Shown here piece after piece: positions 1 through 9,208 of a stretch of 64,000 bases of DNA (position 1 is the stretch's first letter; each line of letters opens with the position of its first letter). This DNA comes from Alphaproteobacteria bacterium (GTDB lineage: Bacteria > Bacteroidota > Bacteroidia > Bacteroidales > FEN-979). The position numbers and the translations under genes were made by a program. The notes beneath the pieces are model-generated. The model saw only the letters and a list, made by a program, of their open reading frames with translations, was not told the DNA's origin and did not search any database. The DNA lies in contig SACF01000011.1 in NCBI GenBank assembly GCA_009928665.1, forward strand, positions 47,394 through 111,393. Direction: 5' to 3'.

Positions 1-1605
1 TTTTCCAACACGATCAAGGAACTAGATCTGGATTATGTGGATAAAATCAATCCGGGTGAACTGACCCAGACCGGGATTGAGGCGATGCTCGAATCGCTGG
101 ATCCTTACACCAATTTCATTCCGGAATCGCAGGTCGAAGACTACAAGTTCATCACCACTGGGCAATACGGTGGTATTGGCGCACTGATCCACCAGCAGGG
201 CAATGCCGTTGTCATCTCCGAGCCCTATGAAGGATCTCCTGCCCACAAAGCGGGCCTGAAAGCCGGTGACCGGATCATTGAACTGAACGGGAAGCCCACG
301 GCCGGAAAATCATACGAAGATGTCAGCTCCATTCTTAAAGGTCAGTCGGGTTCTATGGTTCACCTCCGGATTCAACGGGAAGGGGAACCGGGAATCATCG
401 AAAAAAATATCACAAGAGAGATCATCAAAATCGACAACATTCCCTTTTCCGGGATGGTATCGGAAGGGATAGGCTATATCAAACTTACTGGGTTCACCCA
501 GAATGCCGGGAAAGAGGTGAAACAAGCATTTATGAAGCTGCGGGAAGGAAACAAGCTTCAGGATATCATTATCGATCTGCGGGGAAATGGTGGCGGCCTG
601 CTCAATGAAGCGGTCGATATTGCCAACCTTTTTGTCGAAAGAGGCCAGGAGATTGTCAGCACGAAAGGAAAAATGGCCGATAAAAACAGGACCCATTTCA
701 CCATGAACCCTCCCGTCGATCTGAACATTCCGGTGGTGGTGCTGGTTGACCGGCAAAGCGCCTCAGCCAGTGAAATTCTTGCCGGATCCCTGCAGGACCT
801 CGACCGGGGTGTGATCGTGGGTCAGCGTACCTTCGGAAAAGGGCTGGTTCAAAACGTCGTACCGTTGAGTTATAACGCGCAAATCAAGATTACCGTTGCA
901 AAATATTATATTCCAAGCGGACGTTGTATCCAGGCCATCGACTACGAGCATAAAAAGAAAGACGGCTCTTTTGGAAAAATCCCCGATTCCCTGATCAGGG
1001 CATTCAAAACCCGGAATGGCCGGACAGTATATGATGGGGGTGGAATACAGCCAGATCTTTTGACCGAACCCCGTAAATTCAGCAATGTTGCATTGTCGCT
1101 CTATTCAAAATACCTGATCTTTGATTTTGCAACCCGGTTTGAACGGGAACATCCCGCCATTCCCCCGGCCGGTGAATTTGAAATTTCCGATACCGTTTAC
1201 AATCAGTTCCTCGATTATATCAAGGATAAGGATTACAGCTATACCACCCGGAGTGAACGGGCCCTGGAACAGCTTAAATCAGAGGCGGTCAGGGATCATT
1301 GTTTTGATTCCATTACAGGCGAATACAACCACCTGAAAGAACGAATGGCCGAGAATAAAAAAGAGGATCTGAAAAGATACCGTGATCAGATCAAGGAATT
1401 GCTTAAAATGGAGATTGTTACACGATACTACTTCCAGAAAGGAAAAATCGAAGCCTCCCTGAAACAGGATAAAGAGCTTAGCGAGGCAATCGGATTATTA
1501 AAAGAGAAGGAAAAGTATACCGCGATTCTGGCAGGAAAGTACCATAATCCCAAGCCCGAAATACCCATCAGGAATGATGAAGAAGATGATAACCCCTTAG
1601 AATAG
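1..1605 (+). CDS. S41 family C-terminal processing peptidase, 5' truncated
   Basis: Serine protease of the CtpA/Prc family, which cleaves periplasmic or envelope proteins near their C-termini. The reading frame is open from base 1, so the N-terminus (signal peptide and start of the first domain) lies outside the window; the first in-window ATG (37) is not the start. A PDZ domain covers about residues 65-145 (SPAHKAGLKAGD core). The catalytic dyad is visible: Ser255 in SASASE and Lys280 in TFGKG, with the family's 25-residue spacing. After the protease core comes a charged alpha-helical tail of about 150 residues, common in Bacteroidota homologues, ending in a very acidic EEDD stretch. The next gene, cytidine deaminase, starts 6 nt after the stop. 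Family assignment is secure; the substrate is unknown. Confidence 0.95.
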   Translation, partial: FSNTIKELDLDYVDKINPGELTQTGIEAMLESLDPYTNFIPESQVEDYKFITTGQYGGIGALIHQQGNAVVISEPYEGSPAHKAGLKAGDRIIELNGKPTAGKSYEDVSSILKGQSGSMVHLRIQREGEPGIIEKNITREIIKIDNIPFSGMVSEGIGYIKLTGFTQNAGKEVKQAFMKLREGNKLQDIIIDLRGNGGGLLNEAVDIANLFVERGQEIVSTKGKMADKNRTHFTMNPPVDLNIPVVVLVDRQSASASEILAGSLQDLDRGVIVGQRTFGKGLVQNVVPLSYNAQIKITVAKYYIPSGRCIQAIDYEHKKKDGSFGKIPDSLIRAFKTRNGRTVYDGGGIQPDLLTEPRKFSNVALSLYSKYLIFDFATRFEREHPAIPPAGEFEISDTVYNQFLDYIKDKDYSYTTRSERALEQLKSEAVRDHCFDSITGEYNHLKERMAENKKEDLKRYRDQIKELLKMEIVTRYYFQKGKIEASLKQDKELSEAIGLLKEKEKYTAILAGKYHNPKPEIPIRNDEEDDNPLE

Positions 1606-1611
1606 CAAATC

Positions 1612-2100
1612 ATGAAAGAACATTCATCGGGGTTCACCTATCAGGAATTCGATTCACCAGGCTCGCTTTCCAACACGGACCGTGAATTAATTGAAACGGC
1701 AAAGAGGGCTGCAGAGAGCTCGTATGCCCCCTATTCAAAATATCACGTGGGAGCTGCCCTCCGATTGGTTAATGGCATGGTTATCACGGGAAGCAATCAG
1801 GAAAATGCCTCCTTCCCCGTGGGTTCATGCGCCGAACGGGTCGCTCTATTCGCCGCCATGGCTTCTTACCCGGATATCTCCATCGAATCGATTGCCATAA
1901 CGGCACATGCCGAAGATTTCACCGTCGATTCGCCTGTAACTCCCTGCGGCATATGCCGGCAGGCTATCCTCGAATATGAACTCAGGTCGGGTCGGAAAAT
2001 CCGGATCATCATGGCCGGTGAGACCGGACCGGTTTACATCGTCGGGAGTATCGGCGACCTTTTGCCCCTCTCCTTCAGCGCCTCAGAATTGAGAAAGTAA
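1612..2100 (+). CDS. cdd: cytidine deaminase
   Basis: Zinc hydrolase that deaminates cytidine and deoxycytidine to (deoxy)uridine in pyrimidine salvage, cytosolic. The zinc site is complete: Cys73-Ala-Glu75 (ligand and proton-shuttling Glu in the order C-A-E) and Pro-Cys112-Gly-Ile-Cys115, the three-cysteine pattern of the homotetrameric class. The YAPYSKYHVGAAL segment near residue 39 is the usual substrate-binding loop. At 162 residues it has about 25 extra N-terminal residues compared with the roughly 135-residue classical enzymes, as is usual in this phylum. It is probably co-transcribed with the S41 protease upstream (6 nt gap). Confidence 0.95.
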   Translation: MKEHSSGFTYQEFDSPGSLSNTDRELIETAKRAAESSYAPYSKYHVGAALRLVNGMVITGSNQENASFPVGSCAERVALFAAMASYPDISIESIAITAHAEDFTVDSPVTPCGICRQAILEYELRSGRKIRIIMAGETGPVYIVGSIGDLLPLSFSASELRK

Positions 2101-2134
2101 TGAGCATTATAGAAAACCAATAAACAGAAAGCGG

Positions 2135-3022
2135 ATGCGAAGAATCACACTACTCATTTTAACAGGCCTGTTTTTAGTTCTCACTTCTATGAGAAGCGAC
2201 AAACCGGCATACAAAATTTATAACGGGAAAGGGAATCGTGCCGATTACCAGGACATCCTTGATGCTGCGAAGAAATCCGATATTATTTTCTTCGGTGAAA
2301 TCCATAACAACCCGATCTGTCATTGGCTTGAGCTGGAACTGACCCGTGATCTTTTCAACGCCAAAAAGGGAAACCTGATCCTCGGGGCGGAGATGTTTGA
2401 AGCCGATAACCAGCTTTTAATCAATGAATACATCTCAAAAATGATCCGGAAAAAAGATTTCGAATCGGAGGCGAAACTCTGGAGTAACTATAAAACGGAT
2501 TATGCTCCCATCATTGATTTTGCAAGGGAAAAAGGGATAAAGGTCGTTGCAACCAATATTCCCCGCAGGTATGCCGCGCTGGTTAATTTGAAAGGTTTTG
2601 AAGGCCTCGACAGTATCAATGCCCAGCAACGGGGGCTCATCGCCTCCCTGCCGATCAAATACATCGATACCCTTGAATGTTATGCTTCCATTTCAAAGAA
2701 CATCGGCGATGCAATGCCGGCCCATCAGACGGCCAACCTGGGCAAGGCACAGGCCATCAAGGACGCTACCATGTCACACTTCCTCATGAAAAATGCCTTT
2801 ACCGAAAAAGCCATCCTTCATTTCAACGGCGCTTATCACAGCGACAACTACCAGGGGATTGTATGGTATGCGCAGCAAGCCATCCGCAAGACCAGTTATG
2901 AGGTGAAACTGCTGACCATTACCTGTCTGGAACAGGCTGATATCGATACCATTTCAAAAAAAGATGCCAAAAAGGCCGATTACATTATCGTAATACCCGC
3001 CTCCATGACCAAAGGGAACTAG
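2135..3022 (+). CDS. ChaN-like haem-binding family protein
   Basis: Member of the ChaN/DUF399 (Cofac_haem_bdg) family, whose characterised relative binds haem and is linked to iron uptake. The family signature is clear: FFGEIHNNP near residue 52, then LGAEMFEADNQ near residue 85, and HFNGAYHSDNY near residue 230. The N-terminus is a hydrophobic signal sequence (residues 4-18), but the position where relatives often carry a lipobox cysteine reads LTSMRS, so this copy seems to be exported without a lipid anchor. It follows cdd by 34 nt and converges with the GtrA-like gene. Its role in this organism is inferred from family only. Confidence 0.8.
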   Translation: MRRITLLILTGLFLVLTSMRSDKPAYKIYNGKGNRADYQDILDAAKKSDIIFFGEIHNNPICHWLELELTRDLFNAKKGNLILGAEMFEADNQLLINEYISKMIRKKDFESEAKLWSNYKTDYAPIIDFAREKGIKVVATNIPRRYAALVNLKGFEGLDSINAQQRGLIASLPIKYIDTLECYASISKNIGDAMPAHQTANLGKAQAIKDATMSHFLMKNAFTEKAILHFNGAYHSDNYQGIVWYAQQAIRKTSYEVKLLTITCLEQADIDTISKKDAKKADYIIVIPASMTKGN

Positions 3023-3085
3023 GATCCGTCTGATACCCGGTTATTTTTCTTTCTCCATCTTGAGCCAGCTTCGGAATATCTGAGG

Positions 3086-3481
3086 TCAGGCAAAAGTATA
3101 ATAGGCATTGATCAGAAAATTCCACAAGGTAACAACGATCGTTGCCACAAGTTTAGAGAGGTAGAAATTGACCCTGAATTTTCCGGTCAGCGCCCATATG
3201 ATAAGGAGGTTGATAAGCAACCCGATTAGCGCAATGATGAAAAAACGCGTAAATTCCAGCGCTATATTGGGATTGGAACTTTGAAAAGTCCAGATTCGGT
3301 TCATCAGATAATTGGAAGAGGCTGCCATCACGAAGCCGCAGGAATTGGCGATGTACTTTTGGATCTTCAGGTATTCTTTGCAGATGAAAGTGATTCCAAA
3401 ATCAACAAAGACACCCGAAAATCCTACAATGCAGAATTTTATGAATTTGAGGATGAAAACTTCGGTAAAAAAAGAATCCAT
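3086..3481 (-). CDS. GtrA-like membrane protein
   Basis: Small GtrA-family integral membrane protein (PF04138) with four predicted transmembrane helices. Relatives are thought to move lipid-linked sugars across the inner membrane in O-antigen or cell-wall glycosylation. I chose the ATG at 3481 (MDSFFTEV), which lies 1 nt past the stop of the upstream M28 peptidase gene, over an in-frame start 51 nt earlier that would sit inside that gene. The 132-residue length fits the family. No glycosyltransferase lies next to it, so the sugar is unknown. Confidence 0.85.
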   Translation of the reverse strand: MDSFFTEVFILKFIKFCIVGFSGVFVDFGITFICKEYLKIQKYIANSCGFVMAASSNYLMNRIWTFQSSNPNIALEFTRFFIIALIGLLINLLIIWALTGKFRVNFYLSKLVATIVVTLWNFLINAYYTFA

Positions 3482-3482
3482 G

Positions 3483-5267
3483 TTACAGTTGTATGATGAG
3501 AACCTCGTTTTTACCCTCCCGGACCACTTCAACGTTTACAGTCATCCCGTGTTTGAGCTTTTGTAATCGTGACATATATTCATAAATATTGCCTACCGGC
3601 AGACCGTTGATCGCGGTGATGATATCTCCCTTCAGCAATCCTCCCCGGTCAGCCGGACCACCTTTCGTCACCCCGTCAATACGAAGTCCTTTTTTCTCTG
3701 TGCCTGCAAAATCGGGCATGATTCCCAATGTGACCTTAAGCCGCCGGCCGGTCCTGACACTGCCCTCCTTTTTACCCGATTCCCGGAAAGTGAGCGCATG
3801 CTCCTGTTGCGCAACCAGATTTATTAAAGAACAGGCAAAATCTTCGATTTGTCTCTCTGAACCGAAATCAAGTTTTTCGGTATCGTCAAACGGGGTGTGG
3901 TAATCCGTGTGAACACCGGTATTGAAATAAAACACCGGAATATTGGAGGAATAGAAGGCAGCATGATCGGAGGGGCCGTATCCATCGGGGGCATGAACCA
4001 CCTTGAACGGCAAACCGGATTCCAGTAACGTTAACAGCGAGTCAGCTTCAGCCGAGGTTCCGGTGCCGCTTACGGAAATAGAATTCTTCTCCTTGTCGAA
4101 CCTTCCGACCATATCAAAGTTGAACATCGTTTTGATATTTTTGATCCCGACCGGTGGATGGTTTACAAAGAACTTGGAGCCCAGTAAACCGATCTCTTCA
4201 CCGCTGAAAGCAATAAAAATAATGTTTCGTTTCACGCGGCCTTTTTGTGTTCCGAAATGTTTTGCAAGCGCCATCACCATAGCTGTACCTGAGGCATTGT
4301 CATCCGCGCCATTGTGAATAGCAACAGTATCTGGCATTCGCGACCCCGATCCGGGTCCGCCAAAACCAAGATGATCATAATGCCCTCCGACTACCAGGTA
4401 ATCCTGTTTCAGAACTGGATCTGCACCTTCGAGCAGGGCCACGACATTGGCCGTGCGTTCCCGCTTCTGAACAACATCGGCAGCGGCATCGATCATTAAT
4501 CCGGTTGCGAAACTGTGTGGCATCTTTCGGCCGACCAGTGTTCGTTCGAGGCTGTCGACGGTCACGCCGGTTTGTTTCAGCATTTTATTGGCCAGTTCCC
4601 GGGTGATACTGATGACCGGGATTCCCGCGGTCACTTCATTATTTTCAACCACCAGAGACATGGGTTTGTCCTCTTTTTCCAGTCCGGCAGGAGTCACCAC
4701 GAAAATTCCAGCTGCGCCGCGATCCTTTGCAGTCAATACCTTACTCCTGATGTCACTATACGGGATGAATCTGCTTTCCGGGTTATCAAGATCGGGATCA
4801 GCCCTGAAAACCATAATCCATTTGCCCTTGACATCCAAACCCTGGTAGTCGTTCCATTTCAGGCTATCGAGATCGATATCGAATCCGTACCCGGCAAAAA
4901 CCAACTCCGCGTTCACCGATGCCGAAGAAGAAAACGAGAGGGGCATAAATTCTTTTTTCAGATTGGCCTGAAATCCTTCAAAAGCAATACTGTTTTTCAT
5001 TCCCAGTTCAACGTTCGTCACAATTTCAAACCATTGAAATCCATCCTCACACATCATTGTTAGCCCGGCTTTACGAAAATGATCACGGATAAAATTCGCT
5101 GCCGTCATCATCTCTGGAGAGCCGGGTTTCCGGCCTTTCAGGGAGTCCGAAGCAAGAAACGTTACATATTCCCTGAGCTCATCTGAGCCGGTTGATACCT
5201 TCTGGGCATTTAAAATGCCTGTCGAGGTTAACAGACAAAACAGAAAAAAGAGTCTTATCCACTGCAT
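3483..5267 (-). CDS. M28 family zinc aminopeptidase with PA and PDZ domains
   Basis: Secreted or periplasmic metallo-exopeptidase. An N-terminal signal peptide (residues 1-21, ending LNAQ) is followed by a PA-domain insert (about 110-260) and the M28 di-zinc catalytic domain (about 265-495). All expected metal-ligand motifs are present: GGHYDH, GADDNASG, SGEEIGLLG with the catalytic Glu, NFDMVG, and the late HTDYHTPFD. A C-terminal PDZ domain (about 515-594, GGPADRGGLLKGD) could bind substrate C-termini or partner proteins. It sits 40 nt after mnmA and directly before the GtrA-like gene, all on the same strand. The likely role is peptide utilisation; exact specificity cannot be read. Confidence 0.93.
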   Translation of the reverse strand: MQWIRLFFLFCLLTSTGILNAQKVSTGSDELREYVTFLASDSLKGRKPGSPEMMTAANFIRDHFRKAGLTMMCEDGFQWFEIVTNVELGMKNSIAFEGFQANLKKEFMPLSFSSSASVNAELVFAGYGFDIDLDSLKWNDYQGLDVKGKWIMVFRADPDLDNPESRFIPYSDIRSKVLTAKDRGAAGIFVVTPAGLEKEDKPMSLVVENNEVTAGIPVISITRELANKMLKQTGVTVDSLERTLVGRKMPHSFATGLMIDAAADVVQKRERTANVVALLEGADPVLKQDYLVVGGHYDHLGFGGPGSGSRMPDTVAIHNGADDNASGTAMVMALAKHFGTQKGRVKRNIIFIAFSGEEIGLLGSKFFVNHPPVGIKNIKTMFNFDMVGRFDKEKNSISVSGTGTSAEADSLLTLLESGLPFKVVHAPDGYGPSDHAAFYSSNIPVFYFNTGVHTDYHTPFDDTEKLDFGSERQIEDFACSLINLVAQQEHALTFRESGKKEGSVRTGRRLKVTLGIMPDFAGTEKKGLRIDGVTKGGPADRGGLLKGDIITAINGLPVGNIYEYMSRLQKLKHGMTVNVEVVREGKNEVLIIQL

Positions 5268-5307
5268 ACAATTACACTTGAGTTAAATTTCATTCAGGTG
5301 TCACGAT

Positions 5308-6396
5308 TCATCGATCGCCTGTCACCGTTTCCTTGATAACTCCGCCACCAAGCACCAGATCATCCTGGTAAAAAACTGCACTTTGACCCGGTGCAGTCGC
5401 GTCGTTCGGTTGAAAAAAAGTCACACGGACCTGGCCATTGTCGAGGGGTTTAATCCTGGCCATGTGTTCTTTCTGTGCCGATCTGATCCTGACATTACAC
5501 TCCGTTTCATGTTCTAATTGTGAAACAGCAATCCAGTTAAGATCTTCCACTAAAAAAGTGGTGTTATAGGTTTCCCGGCGTGTTCCGACAATCACCCGGT
5601 TGGCAGCTTTGTCAAGATTTAACACGTAAAGTGGCTCAGGATAGGCAATTCCAAGTCCTTTCCGCTGACCGATCGTATAGTTCCAGATCCCCTTATGGTG
5701 TCCCAGAATATTTCCATCGGAATCGACAATATCACCCGGGTTTTCATTAGTATTTAAAAGGTCTTTATAATCACCTCCGTAAAAATCCTGGCTCTCTTCC
5801 AGATCCGGAGCCGTAATGCCGGCCTTCCTTGAAAACTCCCTGATTTCATCCTTGAAAAATCCGCCCACCGGAAAAATAACTGTACTGAGCTGTTCCTGTG
5901 AAAGCCGGTAAATAAAGTAAGTCTGATCTTTTTTAGGATCCACCCCTTTTTTCAGGATAAACCTTTTGATAGGCTCGACGAATTCAACACGGGCATAGTG
6001 ACCCGTGGCAAAATAATCAAATGAGATTCCGCTTTTTCGGGCCATTTCAGGAAGCAATCCGAATTTTATCAACTGGTTGCATTGTACGCAGGGATTAGGC
6101 GTCCGGCCCGCCAGGTATTCGCTTCTGAAATAGGCAAGCACCGCCTGTTTATATTCGTCCGCACAATTAAAAACGTGATGGGGGATCTTCAGTTTATCAG
6201 CTACTTCTCTTGCTTCACGGATCTCTTCTTCCTCGTCAGCGCCATAACAGGCATGCTTCCCGGTCGATTGGTAGCGGCCATCCCAGAGCGCCATGGTAAC
6301 CCCGATCACATCGTAACCCTGTTGCAAGAGCAACCAGGCCGCAACTGAAGAGTCAACACCTCCGCTTAAACCGACAATTGCTGTTTTTTTTTTCAA
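5308..6396 (-). CDS. mnmA: MnmA-type tRNA 2-thiouridylase, catalytic Cys position altered
   Basis: PP-loop ATP pyrophosphatase of the MnmA family, which in the canonical enzyme installs the 2-thio group on U34 of Lys, Glu and Gln tRNAs. The P-loop SGGVDSS is at residues 11-17, and NPCVQCN (Cys103, Cys106) supplies one expected catalytic cysteine. The region where MnmA normally has its second catalytic cysteine (motif like SQ-x-I-C-F) reads SQDFYGGD at 202-209, so that cysteine is missing. Other cysteines (50, 78) lie near the active site in sequence. Bacteroides genomes carry several mnmA paralogues, and this may be a diverged copy with a different sulfur-transfer chemistry. Family is secure; canonical activity is not. 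Confidence 0.85.
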   Translation of the reverse strand: MKKKTAIVGLSGGVDSSVAAWLLLQQGYDVIGVTMALWDGRYQSTGKHACYGADEEEEIREAREVADKLKIPHHVFNCADEYKQAVLAYFRSEYLAGRTPNPCVQCNQLIKFGLLPEMARKSGISFDYFATGHYARVEFVEPIKRFILKKGVDPKKDQTYFIYRLSQEQLSTVIFPVGGFFKDEIREFSRKAGITAPDLEESQDFYGGDYKDLLNTNENPGDIVDSDGNILGHHKGIWNYTIGQRKGLGIAYPEPLYVLNLDKAANRVIVGTRRETYNTTFLVEDLNWIAVSQLEHETECNVRIRSAQKEHMARIKPLDNGQVRVTFFQPNDATAPGQSAVFYQDDLVLGGGVIKETVTGDR

Positions 6397-6734
6397 AAAA
6401 TCTCAGATCTGTATGAAAATAGAAAATCGGAAACCATCGTTTCGGCTGTAAAGTTACGATTATTTTAATTGTACGAGCTTGCTGGTCAAGGTTCCCTGCA
6501 CAGTGGTCAACAGGAAAATTCACGAGGATTCATTTTCACCTAAAACAGAAAATGAAAGGGATTGGCAATTTTTTCTTATCTTTAAAGAAAGCGAAGATTG
6601 CAAAAGTAAAGCGAAAAACAAAACGGTTGGTTTTTCCGACAGATACGAGTTTAGGACGGACATATACAAATTTCTATTTGTGTAGTTAAAGTCACACGTA
6701 TATATTTGCATCAAAACTTTAAAACCCACGGTTT
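6397..6734. other. 338-nt intergenic region, divergent mnmA / LruC gene
   Basis: AT-rich spacer between the divergent mnmA and first LruC-domain gene. It holds the near-consensus promoter for the LruC gene (listed separately). Short open frames on both strands here have no recognisable protein features. A weak -7-like element for mnmA may be at 6449-6456 on the minus strand (TAACTTTA), without a matching -33 element. I see no RNA gene or strong hairpin. Confidence 0.6.
6678..6708 (+). promoter_or_regulatory. Bacteroidota sigma-A promoter for first LruC gene
   Basis: A TTG -33 element at 6678-6680 and TATATTTG -7 element (TAnnTTTG consensus) at 6701-6708, separated by 20 nt, which is the optimal spacing described for Bacteroides promoters. 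The start codon lies 26 nt beyond the -7 box. Confidence 0.8.
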
Positions 6735-9026
6735 ATGCGATCAATCAAAATTTATTCACTGTTCCTGACCATGCTCATGGTCTTTGTTTTTACATCCTGT
6801 CATAAAGAACCTTCCACGGATCCAACCTATATTAAAAAAATGGAAGATCTGAAGGTTCCGGAATCCTTTGACTGGGAGACTTCAAGAATTATCAACCTCT
6901 CCCTGGCTGTCGACATGCCATCACAGATTGGACTTTTATCGAAGATCACGGTTTACAACGGGAATCCGTTGGATGGCGGGAGTACCCTGATCGTTGGATC
7001 GGCCGGTTACAATTTCCCATTTGTGTCGAGACTCAGAATCCCGACTGCTTTAAAGGAGCTGTACTTTGAAATGAAATCGGGCGACGGCACCGTTCAGATT
7101 ACAAACATAGTAGTGGCTGAAACCATGACCTATACCTTTAAAGAGACCAAAAAAGGCGGGTTCAAGTCGCACAATACGGCAGCCGACCCGACCTGCGGCA
7201 CCGGTTGTGACGGAAATCCCACCGGTGGATCCTTCACCATCAGTAACGGAAAGACTTACTGTATCACTACTTCCTACAGTGGCAGCATTTCGATCACCGA
7301 CGGCACCCTGAAGATTTGCGGGACCTTTAACGGAACGATCAACATGGCGCCGAAAGGAAATAGTGATGTTTATCTGATCATCACCGACGGGGGAAATGCC
7401 TCCATTGGTTCGCTGAGTATGGATAAAAACTGCCTGATCACGGTATACTCCAATTCAACTGCTACCATCGGCTCCTTCAACCTGAACCAGACTGCCCGGG
7501 TGGTTAATTACGGAACCATGACCATCAATTCTAATTTCAATCCCAACGACCTGGTTCAGAACTTCGGAACCATGACCATTAACGGGGTTTACAACATGAA
7601 CGGCAGCAAAAGCGAATTGCTGAACACGGGTACGCTGAACATCAACAATGGTCAATGGAATGTGATCAACGAGGTAACCAACGAAGGTTTAATCGAGGTT
7701 TCAGGCGATATCAACTTCAACCAGAGCCTTGTTTACAACGAATGCGCCATCATCAGCCATCAGAGCATCAACTTCAACAACGTAACTTACACTTCCGATG
7801 CCGGGTTTATAAGGGCATATACAGGTGCAACCGTTAACGGCGGAGCTAACCTTACTTTGAAAAACAAATCAATGCTGATGTGTGCCGACCTGATCGTGAA
7901 TAACGACGTAATCGGCCAGGGCAGCACCAGCGTGATCAAAGCAACCAGCACCGTTCGCATAAACGGAAATAAATATATTAACGGACCCCTTGAAATGCTC
8001 ACTCCCAACGGAACCCTGGTGAATGGATCATATCCAGATAATTTTAAAAACGGAGCCACACTCAAATCCATTGCAAACACAACGGTTATTATACCGATAT
8101 CGGCCTGTAACCCTGTTGGAAACCAGCCTGAAAATCCTCCCACGGATGACCGTGACGGGGATGGAGTACCCGATAATCTCGACGATTATCCCGATGATCC
8201 GACCCGCGCCTACAACAACTACTGGCCGGCAAAAGACCAGTTTGGTTCCCTCGCTTTCGAAGATTTATGGCCATCCCGTGGTGATTATGACATGAACGAC
8301 CAGGTAATTGATTGCAATTACTGGTACATTACCAATGCCCAGAATAAAGTGGTTGACGTGAAACCGACTTTCTATGTTCGCGCCGTCGGTGCTTACCTGC
8401 AGAATGGTTTCGGCTGGCAGTTCGACGGAGTACTTCCTCAGGCTGTTGAATCCGTGACCGGTATCGATCTTCGTTTCGGATACATCAGTCTGGCTGCAAA
8501 CGGGGTGGAAAATAACCAGGAAAAGGCAGTTGTGATTGGATGGGATAACGCTGAAAATGTGATCAACCGCGTTGGCGGATCCTTCTACAACACAGAAAAT
8601 GACGGGTTTTACGGAATTTCCGATACCATAAAAATTATCCTCCATTTCGGCACACCACAGGATCAGGCTGCTGTCGGACAACCTCCTTACAATCCGTTTA
8701 TTATTAAAGATATGCAGCGCAGCGTCGAGGTTCATTTACCGGACCATGTTCCTACTTCACTCTTCGATACCAGCTTATTCGGAACCGGCGATGATGCCTC
8801 AGATCCTGCAACCGGCAGGTACTACAAGACCAAAGACAACAATCTGCCCTGGGCCATCTGTATACCCAAGAAATTTGACTACACCTGGGAACTGGTACAA
8901 ATTGTTTACGGACACCTTAAATTCGGAACCTGGGCAGAATCAGGCGGAACGTTGTATCCCGACTGGTATGAAAATCTGAGCGGATATCGTGATCCGGCTC
9001 AAATTTATACCAAACCGGCTAAATAA
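6735..9026 (+). CDS. LruC-domain lipoprotein, beta-helix-like
   Basis: Surface or periplasmic lipoprotein of unknown function. Residues 1-22 form a lipoprotein signal (VFTSC at the cleavage site). An N-terminal beta domain (about 35-140) is followed by a repetitive region (about 165-440) of short strands rich in N, G and T, such as NYGTMTINSNF and NFGTMTINGVY, that looks like a right-handed beta-helix. A calcium-binding-type loop DRDGDGVPDNLDDYPDDP starts at residue 472 and opens the LruC domain (to about 755), recognised by FEDLWPSRGDYDMNDQV. It is a paralogue of the next gene, sharing N- and C-terminal domains but lacking its Ig-like repeats. It has its own promoter and terminator, so it is monocistronic. 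Confidence 0.88.
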   Translation: MRSIKIYSLFLTMLMVFVFTSCHKEPSTDPTYIKKMEDLKVPESFDWETSRIINLSLAVDMPSQIGLLSKITVYNGNPLDGGSTLIVGSAGYNFPFVSRLRIPTALKELYFEMKSGDGTVQITNIVVAETMTYTFKETKKGGFKSHNTAADPTCGTGCDGNPTGGSFTISNGKTYCITTSYSGSISITDGTLKICGTFNGTINMAPKGNSDVYLIITDGGNASIGSLSMDKNCLITVYSNSTATIGSFNLNQTARVVNYGTMTINSNFNPNDLVQNFGTMTINGVYNMNGSKSELLNTGTLNINNGQWNVINEVTNEGLIEVSGDINFNQSLVYNECAIISHQSINFNNVTYTSDAGFIRAYTGATVNGGANLTLKNKSMLMCADLIVNNDVIGQGSTSVIKATSTVRINGNKYINGPLEMLTPNGTLVNGSYPDNFKNGATLKSIANTTVIIPISACNPVGNQPENPPTDDRDGDGVPDNLDDYPDDPTRAYNNYWPAKDQFGSLAFEDLWPSRGDYDMNDQVIDCNYWYITNAQNKVVDVKPTFYVRAVGAYLQNGFGWQFDGVLPQAVESVTGIDLRFGYISLAANGVENNQEKAVVIGWDNAENVINRVGGSFYNTENDGFYGISDTIKIILHFGTPQDQAAVGQPPYNPFIIKDMQRSVEVHLPDHVPTSLFDTSLFGTGDDASDPATGRYYKTKDNNLPWAICIPKKFDYTWELVQIVYGHLKFGTWAESGGTLYPDWYENLSGYRDPAQIYTKPAK

Positions 9027-9048
9027 TCTTTTGTTTTCTGTGGGTTTG

Positions 9049-9082
9049 AAAGAGGGCGGCTCAAAAGGCCGCTCTTTTTTTT
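9049..9082 (+). terminator. Rho-independent terminator after first LruC gene
   Basis: Stem AAAGAG-gg-CGGC (9049-9060) pairs with GCCGCTCTTT (9068-9077) around a 7-nt loop, with a two-base bulge in the left arm, and runs into an uninterrupted T tract to 9082. It lies 23 nt after the stop codon. Confidence 0.85.
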
Positions 9083-9157
9083 GGTTTTACCGGATTTACA
9101 AAAAACCATTAATTACATCCATTTACTTATTATATGATTACAAAAACAAACTATTAA

Positions 9158-9188
9158 TTGTTTTATGTTTGGGGAAACAGTATTTTTG
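9158..9188 (+). promoter_or_regulatory. Bacteroidota sigma-A promoter for second LruC gene
   Basis: TTG -33 at 9158-9160, 20-nt spacer, TATTTTTG -7 at 9181-9188. Spacing and match are the same as the promoter of the preceding paralogue. The -33 TTG coincides with a possible TTG start codon of the same frame, which rules that codon out as a translation start. Confidence 0.8.
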
Positions 9189-9208
9189 CTCTACTTAAAA
9201 TTTTCCCT

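Noticed and set aside
4515..5063. 182-residue open frame opposite the M28 peptidase
   Set aside because: Shadow of a gene with complete zinc-ligand motifs; no recognisable protein features.
6479..6685. Short open frame upstream of the first LruC gene
   Set aside because: It runs through the promoter's -33 element, has no family features, and the region is AT-rich spacer.
9158..9208. Upstream in-frame extension of the second LruC gene starting at a TTG
   Set aside because: That TTG is the -33 element and the extension contains the -7 box; the lipoprotein signal begins at ATG 9209.
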